From Salinicola acroporae (GTDB lineage Bacteria; Pseudomonadota; Gammaproteobacteria; Pseudomonadales; Halomonadaceae), in the NCBI RefSeq assembly GCF_003206615.1, contig NZ_PZJW01000002.1, positions 231,801 through 295,800 of the forward strand: DNA of 64,000 nucleotides, read 5' to 3'. A program made the position numbers and the translations under genes. Position 1 is the stretch's first letter. Each line of letters begins with the position of its first letter. The notes below the pieces were generated by a model. It was not told the origin of the DNA. It did no database searches and worked only from the letters and a program-made list of their open reading frames with translations. Positions 20,263 through 28,739 of this stretch are shown here, piece after piece.

Positions 20263-20333
20263 CCCCTCTGAATGACGATGCCGATGAGTGAATTACGCAT
20301 GACCGCAGCCAAGCCGAGAAGAGACCGCAACAC

Positions 20334-21260
20334 ATGCTGATCTACACCCTCAAGCGCCTGCTGCAGGCGATTCCCACGCTGCTGATCGTGATCACGATCT
20401 CGTTCTTCCTGATGCGTGTGGCGCCCGGCGGCCCGTTCGACGGCGAGCGCCAGCTCCCGCCGGAGATCGAGGCCAACCTGATGGCCGCCTACCATCTCGA
20501 CGAGCCGCTGCCGATGCAGTACCTGCGCTACATGGGCAACCTGCTTCAGGGCGATTTCGGACCGTCGTTCAAGTACAAGGACTTCTCGGTCACCGAGCTG
20601 ATCATGCAGGGGTTCCCGGTCAGCCTTGAGATCGGCGGGCTGGCCATTCTACTCGCCCTGATCATCGGGTTGCCGCTGGGGATCGCGGCAGCGATCAAGC
20701 GCAACTCCACCGTGGATTACCTGGTCATGGGTACCGCGCTGACCGGTATCGCCGTTCCCAACTTCGTGATCGCACCGATCTTCGCACTGGTGTTCGGCGT
20801 GCTGCTGGGCTGGCTGCCGGCCGGGGGCTGGAACGGTGGCGCCCTGCCCAACCTGGTCCTGCCGGTGGTGGCGCTGTCGATCCAGCAGATCGCCTATATC
20901 GCGCGGATGATGCGCGCCAGCATGATCGAGGTTCTGGGCAGCCACTTCATTCGCACTGCGCGGGCCAAGGGTCTCAACGAGGGCGAAGTGATCTGGCGCC
21001 ACGCGATTCGCCCCGCCCTGCTGCCGGTGATGTCCTACCTCGGCCCGGCCATCGCCGGGATCATCACCGGTTCGGTGGTGATCGAGCAGATCTTCGGCAT
21101 CCCGGGGATCGGCCGCTACTTCGTCCAGGGCGCGCTCAACCGCGACTACACCCTGGTGATGGGCACCGTGGTCTTCTACGGCGTGCTGATCGTGCTGATG
21201 AACCTGATCGTCGACCTGCTCTACTCCGCACTCGACCCTCAAATTCGTTACGACGACTGA
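20334..21260 (+). CDS. oppB: Oligopeptide ABC transporter permease OppB
   Basis: A 308-residue inner-membrane permease with six predicted membrane segments, the first at residues 8-27. The N-terminus (MLIYTLKRLLQAIPTLL) and the FDGERQLPPEIEANL periplasmic segment are typical of OppB rather than DppB. The EAA loop is seen around IRTARAKGLNEGEVIWRHAIRPALLP. It forms the translocation channel with OppC. It starts 71 bp after binding protein paralog 4 and precedes oppC by 76 bp; no terminator lies between them. Confidence 0.95.
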   Translation: MLIYTLKRLLQAIPTLLIVITISFFLMRVAPGGPFDGERQLPPEIEANLMAAYHLDEPLPMQYLRYMGNLLQGDFGPSFKYKDFSVTELIMQGFPVSLEIGGLAILLALIIGLPLGIAAAIKRNSTVDYLVMGTALTGIAVPNFVIAPIFALVFGVLLGWLPAGGWNGGALPNLVLPVVALSIQQIAYIARMMRASMIEVLGSHFIRTARAKGLNEGEVIWRHAIRPALLPVMSYLGPAIAGIITGSVVIEQIFGIPGIGRYFVQGALNRDYTLVMGTVVFYGVLIVLMNLIVDLLYSALDPQIRYDD

Positions 21261-21336
21261 CTCATGAACAATGACCCACTCATGAAAAACGACCGAGCCT
21301 CAACGCCATTCATTCGTGCCACCGGGGAGGCCGCCA

Positions 21337-22296
21337 ATGACGTCTGATTCCAAGCCCTACAGCGGCGACCAGCGGGATGGCGCCCCGCTGCCCGCTGGCG
21401 GCCCCAACCCGCCACGAGCTCCGGAACCGGAAGCCGCCGCGGCTCCCGTGGGTGAAAGCCTGGCCAAGGATGCCTGGCGGCGCCTAACCCAGAACCGTGC
21501 CGCCATGGCCAGCCTGGGCCTGCTGATCGCCATCATCGTGGTCTGCGTCGCCGGTCCGTGGCTACTGCCCTGGGGGCTGGCCGAGGTCGACTGGAACGCC
21601 TTCGGCACCGGACCGACGCTGGAAGGTGCCCACTATCTGGGCACCGATGCCAACGGCCGCGACCTGCTCACCCGGGTGCTCTATGGCGGCCGTGTCTCGC
21701 TCTCGGTCGCACTGGTCGCCTCCTTCGTCAGCCTGGTGATCGGCGTGCTCTACGGCGCCATCTCGGGCTATCTGGGCGGCCGCGTCGACAACCTCATGAT
21801 GCGCTTCGTTGACATCATGTACTCGCTGCCGTTCATGTTCCTGGTGATCCTGTTGATGGTGGTGTTCGGCCGCAACATCTTCCTGATCTACGCCGCCATT
21901 GGCGCGGTGGAGTGGCTCGACATGGCCCGCATCGTGCGCGGCCAGACCCTGGCGCTGAAGCGTCGCGAATTCATCGAGGCCGCCCATGCGCTGGGCGTGC
22001 GGGATACCAAGATCGTCACCCGCCACCTGATTCCCAACGCCATTGGCCCGGTGATCATCTACGTCACCCTGACCGTGCCCAAGGTGATCCTGCTGGAGAG
22101 CTTCCTGTCGTTCCTGGGGCTCGGCGTGCAGGAGCCGCTGACCAGCTGGGGCGTGCTGATCTCCGAGGGCGTCGACATGATGGAGAGCGCCCCGTGGATG
22201 CTGCTGGTGCCGTCGTTCTTCCTCGCCGCCACGCTGTTCTGTCTCAACTTCCTGGGTGATGGGTTGAGAGACGCCCTTGACCCGCGCACACGCTGA
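21337..22296 (+). CDS. oppC: Oligopeptide ABC transporter permease OppC
   Basis: A 319-residue inner-membrane permease. A Pro/Ala-rich cytosolic N-terminus of about 45 residues is followed by six membrane segments. Family landmarks include HYLGTDANGRDLLTRVLYGGRVSL and the EAA loop (IEAAHALGVRDTKIVTRHLIPNA). The ATG at 21337 has a strong GGGGAGG site. It works with OppB and the fused OppDF ATPase downstream, whose ATG is 10 bp after this stop, so coupling is likely. Confidence 0.95.
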   Translation: MTSDSKPYSGDQRDGAPLPAGGPNPPRAPEPEAAAAPVGESLAKDAWRRLTQNRAAMASLGLLIAIIVVCVAGPWLLPWGLAEVDWNAFGTGPTLEGAHYLGTDANGRDLLTRVLYGGRVSLSVALVASFVSLVIGVLYGAISGYLGGRVDNLMMRFVDIMYSLPFMFLVILLMVVFGRNIFLIYAAIGAVEWLDMARIVRGQTLALKRREFIEAAHALGVRDTKIVTRHLIPNAIGPVIIYVTLTVPKVILLESFLSFLGLGVQEPLTSWGVLISEGVDMMESAPWMLLVPSFFLAATLFCLNFLGDGLRDALDPRTR

Positions 22297-22306
22297 GGAT
22301 AACTCG

Positions 22307-23911
<1,605 letters not shown>

Positions 23912-23972
23912 GGTTACCTCCCTGCGGACGAAGAAAGACGATCAACAACAACAATCGACTCAAGAGGGTATC

Positions 23973-25868
23973 GTGGTTTCCAGCAGATTCATCCCCAACA
24001 AGACAGTCTCGTCATTGATCCTTGGCACACTCCTGACCAGCGCATCGATCATGGCTTCCACGGGCGCGTTGGCGCAGTCACAGCCGCCGTCCGCCGAAAA
24101 TGGGGAGTGGGATCTCACCGATCTCTTCGCCTCGCTCGACGACTGGCAGCATGCAATAAAGGAGGTGGATAGCCGTATCCAGACCCTCCATGACTATCAG
24201 ACGACATTGACCGACAGCCCGGAGGCGCTGGCCAAGGCACTGGATGCCATTCGCTCGGTGGAAAAATCCGCCAACCGCGTCCAGACCTATGCGTCCCTCC
24301 AGGCCGACGAGGATCTACGTGACGGCCAGGCGCAGGAGCGTCAGGGACAAGCCGAGCAACTGATGGCGCGGTTCGACTCAGCCATCGGCTATCTGCGTCC
24401 GACGCTGATCGCAATGGACCGAAGCACCCTCTCGAGCTGGCTCTCCAACCCGCAACTTCAGGATCACCGCCGCTTTCTGGAAAACGTGATTCGTGAAGCG
24501 CCACACACGCTCTCCGAGCAGACCGAAACCGCACTGGCCGCCCTCGGCCCGGTAATGAGCCACGAGACGCCCTATTCGTTGCTGGCGAATTCCGATATCG
24601 AGTGGCCCACCATCGAGATCGGCGGCAAGGGTGTGCGCCTCGACGCGGCGGGTTACGGCCAGTGGCGAGAATCCAAGGGTCGCGATGTGCGTCAGCGGGT
24701 GTTCGAGGCCTACTGGCCAGCCTGGCAACAGTACACCTCCACATTTGGCTCACTGCTCAATGCCCAGGTCCAGCAGCATGTCACCGAAGCAAAGCTGCGC
24801 CATTACGACAGCGCGATGGCCGCCGCGGTGTCTCGCGATGACATTCCACCAGCGGTCTACCAGCAACTGATCGACTCGACCAACGCCCACCTGGACACGC
24901 TGCACCGCTATCTCAGATTGCGCCAGCGCATTCTCGGCGTTGATCAGTTGCACTACTACGATATCTACCCGCCACTGGCCGAACTCGACAGAACATTCGA
25001 TCTCGATGATGCACGCGAGTTGACCCGGGAAGCGACGACGCCGCTTGGCCCGCATTACGCCGAGCTAATCGGACAGGCCACCAACTCCGCCTGGACCAGC
25101 GCCTATCCGAGTCAAGGCAAACGCTCCGGCGCCTACATGAACGGCTCGGCCTACGACGTTCATCCCTACGTGCTGATGAACTTCAATGGCAGTTACGGCG
25201 ATGTATCGACCTACGCTCACGAGTGGGGCCATGGTGTACATAGCATGCTGACCACGGAGAGCCAGCCGTATGCAACGTCGGACTACCCGATCTTCACCGC
25301 CGAAGTCGCGTCCACGACCAACGAGCAGCTACTGGTCGATCGCATGATTCAGCAGGCCAAGACCCCACAGGAGAAGCTCTTCTACATCGGGCAGGCACTC
25401 GAAGCCATTCGCGGAACCTACTTCCGTCAGGCCCAGTTTGCCGAGTTCGAACTGGCCATTCACCAGGCAGCCGAGAACGGTGAACAGCTATCCGGTGATC
25501 GCCTGACGAAAATGTACGGTGAGATTCTGCGCAAGTACTACGGCGTCGACCAGGGTATTACCGACATCGACGAGGCGGACTACGCCGAGTGGGCTTACAT
25601 CCCGCATTTCTACTACGACTTCTACGTTTACCAATACGCCACCTCTATCACGGCGGCACAGGTGTTTGCCCAAGGTCTCGAGGAAAATCCCCAGACGTGG
25701 CGAGACAGATATCTCAACGTGCTCTCCCAGGGCGGCGCGCAAAGCGGTTATCAGTTATTGAAGAACGCGGGATTGGACCTTGCAACGCCGGCACCCTACG
25801 ACAAACTCGATGACACGATGAACAAGCTAATCGATGAAGCCGAAGCCGCTCTCGACAAGGTCGGCTGA
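23973..25868 (+). CDS. Exported oligoendopeptidase F-like metallopeptidase (M3B)
   Basis: A 631-residue M3-family zinc peptidase. The HEXXH motif is HEWGH at residues 416-420 within DVSTYAHEWGHGVHSML, and a downstream EVAST segment supplies the third zinc ligand region. Unlike most PepF enzymes, it has an N-terminal Sec-type signal (hydrophobic SLILGTLLTSASIMAS, cleavage near ALAQ). It is therefore probably periplasmic. It starts at a GTG with AGAGGGT upstream, 61 bp after the OppDF ATPase gene, and is followed by a strong terminator. The context suggests trimming of peptides before Opp uptake. Confidence 0.9.
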   Translation: MVSSRFIPNKTVSSLILGTLLTSASIMASTGALAQSQPPSAENGEWDLTDLFASLDDWQHAIKEVDSRIQTLHDYQTTLTDSPEALAKALDAIRSVEKSANRVQTYASLQADEDLRDGQAQERQGQAEQLMARFDSAIGYLRPTLIAMDRSTLSSWLSNPQLQDHRRFLENVIREAPHTLSEQTETALAALGPVMSHETPYSLLANSDIEWPTIEIGGKGVRLDAAGYGQWRESKGRDVRQRVFEAYWPAWQQYTSTFGSLLNAQVQQHVTEAKLRHYDSAMAAAVSRDDIPPAVYQQLIDSTNAHLDTLHRYLRLRQRILGVDQLHYYDIYPPLAELDRTFDLDDARELTREATTPLGPHYAELIGQATNSAWTSAYPSQGKRSGAYMNGSAYDVHPYVLMNFNGSYGDVSTYAHEWGHGVHSMLTTESQPYATSDYPIFTAEVASTTNEQLLVDRMIQQAKTPQEKLFYIGQALEAIRGTYFRQAQFAEFELAIHQAAENGEQLSGDRLTKMYGEILRKYYGVDQGITDIDEADYAEWAYIPHFYYDFYVYQYATSITAAQVFAQGLEENPQTWRDRYLNVLSQGGAQSGYQLLKNAGLDLATPAPYDKLDDTMNKLIDEAEAALDKVG

Positions 25869-25933
25869 CGAGCGGGTAGAAGACGCTCGGATTGAGAGTT
25901 CCAGCCAGGATGATGACACCGCCGCTACGCATC

Positions 25934-25961
25934 AACGCCCTCATATCGAGGGCGTTTTTTT
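25934..25961 (+). terminator. Strong Rho-independent terminator after the opp-pepF operon
   Basis: AACGCCCTC / GAGGGCGTT arms (9 bp) with a 5-nt loop run directly into an uninterrupted T-tract. It lies about 65 bp after the M3 peptidase stop and marks the end of the opp transcript. Confidence 0.93.
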
Positions 25962-26008
25962 GCTTACATCCATCGAAGCTGGCAACCGTATCTACTTTAG
26001 ATACCGGG

Positions 26009-26108
26009 TATAATGACCATGATCGGCATGCGTTTTTTCTATCACATTATTCACGAAACGCATGTTTTTTTGCAGTGCGAATCGCCAGAATTCGCACTTA
26101 TCGAGTGC
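26009..26108 (+). promoter_or_regulatory. Structured promoter/leader region upstream of tonB
   Basis: A perfect TATAAT (26009-26014) is followed by a 9-bp inverted repeat CATGCGTTT / AAACGCATG (26027-26035, 26056-26064) ending in seven T, which looks like an intrinsic terminator. A second perfect 9-bp stem AGTGCGAAT / ATTCGCACT (26074-26082, 26090-26098) comes next. Its right arm can alternatively pair with AGTGC at 26104-26108. No good -35 precedes TATAAT. The arrangement could be an attenuator or a small RNA gene. Confidence 0.4.
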
Positions 26109-26488
26109 AAGAAAACACACACAATCGGCCGGCAATAGCCCTGTTGGTAGAAAGCCGTAAAAACCTCTTCGACATCACTCGCCGCAGCATAACAGGTGTT
26201 AAGGAATCTACGACGCCGCCCCGCGGCTCTTCAACCAAGATGACTACTCTCCTTTGAGGTTTCCAACGTCATTTCGCCAATAAAACAATCGTTTACTTGA
26301 GCCAAAACTGAAACCATCGGTTTTGTATAAAATATTCAGTGCCGCCGCCACCGCCCAGCGGCAATATTGCTTTCCACCTCAGCCATATTCGCACCGATTG
26401 GCACATATATTGCTGCAACTTCCAACAAGGGATTGTGGCTCCTGTCGCGGAGTCACCAACAAGCAGTCACTAGAACAATCGAGACAAT
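26109..26488. other. AT-rich gene-free stretch before tonB
   Basis: This 380-bp stretch is clearly AT-richer than its surroundings. It contains an AAACC-ATC-GGTTT inverted repeat (26311-26323) directly followed by TATAAAA (26326-26332), which is a possible -10 for tonB. No convincing open frame, tRNA or Fur-box palindrome was recognised. Confidence 0.5.
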
Positions 26489-27352
26489 ATGACCGCGATT
26501 GACAACGCGCTTCCCGCTGGGGAAGTGACGCCGAAACACAGACACTCGATATCTCGGCCTGAAGTCTTGGTCCTGATAGCGATCTCGGTGCTTATCCATG
26601 GATTGATCTGGTGGTCATTGAATCGCCAACCCCTGGTTGCCGCTGAAGTGTTGCCGAATCAGGCATCCCAGGCATCGGAGGTGACCGTCTCATTGACCAG
26701 CGCGCCGCCACCCGAGCCGCCGCCGCCGCCGCCGCCGCCCGTTCAGGAGACGCCGCCCGTTCAGGAGACGCCGGTCGTGGATGACGTTGCCGTCACGCCC
26801 GCTGAAGAGGAAGTGGCACCGGAGCCTGAGCCGGAACCGGAACCTCAGCCTGAGCCACAACCCGAGCCCGAACCGCAGCCTCAGCCCGAACCGCAACCCG
26901 AACCCGAGCCGGAACCGGAACCGGAACCTCAGCCAGAGCCGGAACCTCAGCCCGTGCCCGAGCCACCACCGAAACCCGCGCCCAAGCCAGCGCCCCAGAA
27001 GCCTGCATCGACACCGAGCCAGCCTTCTCCGCCGACTGAAAGCGCAAGCGCAGCGTCCAGCAATGAGGTCACACCTGCCGTATCCGGCATGCAGAGCCTG
27101 GGCAACCCGCCGCCACGCTATCCGTCACTCGCACTGCGCCGCGGCTACGAGGGCAACGTGCAATTGAAGATCCTGGTCATGCCCGATGGCACGGCGGGTC
27201 AGGTACAGGTCATTCAATCCAGTGGTCATAGGGAACTGGACGAAGCCGCCGTCGAGACGGTTCGCGGCTGGACGTTCAAGCCAGCCAAACGGGGCGATAC
27301 ACCGATCAAGGGCTGGGCGCTGCAGACTATCGCGTTTCAGTTGCCCAATTGA
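26489..27352 (+). CDS. tonB: Energy-transducing protein TonB
   Basis: A 287-residue TonB that transmits proton-motive force from ExbBD to outer-membrane receptors. A single N-terminal signal-anchor lies at about residues 24-45. The periplasm-spanning region (about 70-180) is extremely rich in Pro and Glu/Gln, with many PEPEPQ-type repeats. The C-terminal TonB domain (about 205-287) contains [17 protein letters not shown] and a [10 protein letters not shown] strand. The Pro region is encoded by short DNA repeats: (CCG)7 at 26717-26737 and an 18-bp duplication at 26738-26773. It begins the tonB-exbB-exbD-receptor cluster. Confidence 0.96.
   Translation: MTAIDNALPAGEVTPKHRHSISRPEVLVLIAISVLIHGLIWWSLNRQPLVAAEVLPNQASQASEVTVSLTSAPPPEPPPPPPPPVQETPPVQETPVVDDVAVTPAEEEVAPEPEPEPEPQPEPQPEPEPQPQPEPQPEPEPEPEPEPQPEPEPQPVPEPPPKPAPKPAPQKPASTPSQPSPPTESASAASSNEVTPAVSGMQSLGNPPPRYPSLALRRGYEGNVQLKILVMPDGTAGQVQVIQSSGHRELDEAAVETVRGWTFKPAKRGDTPIKGWALQTIAFQLPN
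26717..26773 (+). repeat. (CCG)7 tract and 18-bp tandem duplication inside tonB
   Basis: Seven CCG codons (26717-26737) are followed by two exact copies of an 18-bp unit (CCCGTTCAGGAGACGCCG, 26738-26755 and 26756-26773) encoding PVQETP twice. Both are in frame, so length changes would alter only the rigid Pro-rich spacer. Confidence 0.9.
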
Positions 27353-27393
27353 CGAACAACAACGATGCAACACTTTCAGCAAGGAAAAACACC

Positions 27394-28110
27394 ATGATGG
27401 AATCCAATGACATCACCGCCATGATCGTACCCGGCGTGCTCTGGACGCTGATCGTCTTCTCTATCGCGACCTGGGCGATTCTGCTGATCAAGGGCCTGCA
27501 GTTCGCTCGTAATCGGGTCGAAAACAAGCGTTTTCAGAAAGCTTTCTGGGAGGCCAAGAGCATGGAGGAGGGCGAGTCGATCAGCGAAAAACGTCCGGGT
27601 ACCATGGCATCGATCGCCCGTGCAGGATTCGACGTCATCACCGGGCGCGACATTTCTCCCCGTAATCAGGACCTGGCCCAGAAGATCAACCGATCCGATC
27701 GCCTGGAACGCACGTTGAGACAACAGATCCAGCGCGAACGCCGCTCTCTGGAGGGCGGGCTGGCGATCCTCGCCAGTATCGGCAGCACCTCACCGTTCAT
27801 CGGTCTGTTCGGTACGGTGTGGGGCATCATGGAAGCCCTGATCACCATCGGCGAAACCGGCGAGGCGGGGCTAGATACCGTGGCCGGCCCCATCGGCCAT
27901 GCGCTGATCGCGACGGGGGTCGGTATCGCCGCCGCAGTGCCGGCAGTGCTCGTTTACAACTACTTCACACGCCGGCTGAAACTCAACGTATCGCTGATGG
28001 ATGATTTCGCTCACGACTTCTACAGCCTGGCCCAGCAGCACGCCTTTCAAAGCCACACGTCCAGGCCTGTCGCCCCCGAAATACCGTCGCCTTCCCCAGC
28101 AATGGGTTGA
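27394..28110 (+). CDS. exbB: TonB-system proton channel protein ExbB (MotA/TolQ/ExbB family)
   Basis: A 238-residue inner-membrane protein. Three membrane segments are seen at about 12-35, 120-145 and 160-185. The family signature lies in SPFIGLFGTVWGIMEAL and the GPIGHALIATGVGIAAAVPAVLVYN helix. It forms the proton channel that powers TonB with ExbD. The ATG at 27394 has AAGGAAA upstream; a TTG at 27349 overlapping tonB is possible but lacks a ribosome site. It lies 41 bp after tonB and 51 bp before exbD. Confidence 0.95.
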   Translation: MMESNDITAMIVPGVLWTLIVFSIATWAILLIKGLQFARNRVENKRFQKAFWEAKSMEEGESISEKRPGTMASIARAGFDVITGRDISPRNQDLAQKINRSDRLERTLRQQIQRERRSLEGGLAILASIGSTSPFIGLFGTVWGIMEALITIGETGEAGLDTVAGPIGHALIATGVGIAAAVPAVLVYNYFTRRLKLNVSLMDDFAHDFYSLAQQHAFQSHTSRPVAPEIPSPSPAMG

Positions 28111-28161
28111 TCTCGAGTTATCGGTATCAGCCTCAATCCGTTCATGAAAAGGTAATGTGAA

Positions 28162-28563
28162 ATGGCTTTTTCCAGTCACGACGACGATGAAGTTCTCAGC
28201 GAGATGAATGTCACCCCACTGGTCGATGTGATGCTCGTTCTACTGGTGGTTTTCATCGTCACCGCACCGCTCATGACCAATGCCGTACACGTCAACCTGC
28301 CCAAGACAGGGGCGGTCGCGCCCCCCGAGGCCAGGGAGCCAATGGTCGTGAGCGTCGATGCCGATGGCGCTTATTTCATTGGCAAAAAGGAGTACAGCTT
28401 CGAAGACCTGGAGCAGGCGCTCGTCCAGGCCCATGACGACAATCCCGATCAGGCTGTACAGCTACAGGCGGATGAAGGAGTGGAGTACGGCACCGTCGCC
28501 AAGGCCATGGCGGCGCTGGAGCGTTCTGGTATCCAGAAGGTTGCCGTTCTCACCCAGCAGTGA
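28162..28563 (+). CDS. exbD: Biopolymer transport protein ExbD
   Basis: A 133-residue TolR/ExbD protein. The N-terminal MNVTPLVDVMLVLLVVFIVTAP segment carries the conserved membrane Asp needed for proton use (Asp in PLVDVML). A periplasmic domain follows, ending IQKVAVLTQQ. It completes the tonB-exbB-exbD set, and all three genes are co-directional with spacers of about 50 bp. The TonB-dependent receptor gene begins 176 bp downstream. Confidence 0.95.
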   Translation: MAFSSHDDDEVLSEMNVTPLVDVMLVLLVVFIVTAPLMTNAVHVNLPKTGAVAPPEAREPMVVSVDADGAYFIGKKEYSFEDLEQALVQAHDDNPDQAVQLQADEGVEYGTVAKAMAALERSGIQKVAVLTQQ

Positions 28564-28739
28564 TCTCCAAAGATTGCCTGGGATACACCGCCTCGCGACG
28601 CTCGGGACGCCTGCCTGGCGTGATTCGTTTCACTGAAAAGGGAGAATAGACACTCAACGACAACAATCGCGTAGAGCCCCCGAATAACAGCCATTGAACG
28701 TCGAATACCAACAACTGCTATTCAAGGAACACCCTGATA

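Noticed and set aside
26009..26014. Fur-box search near tonB
   Set aside because: TonB systems are often iron-regulated, but I saw no GATAATGATWATCATTATC-like palindrome here, so I do not claim Fur control.
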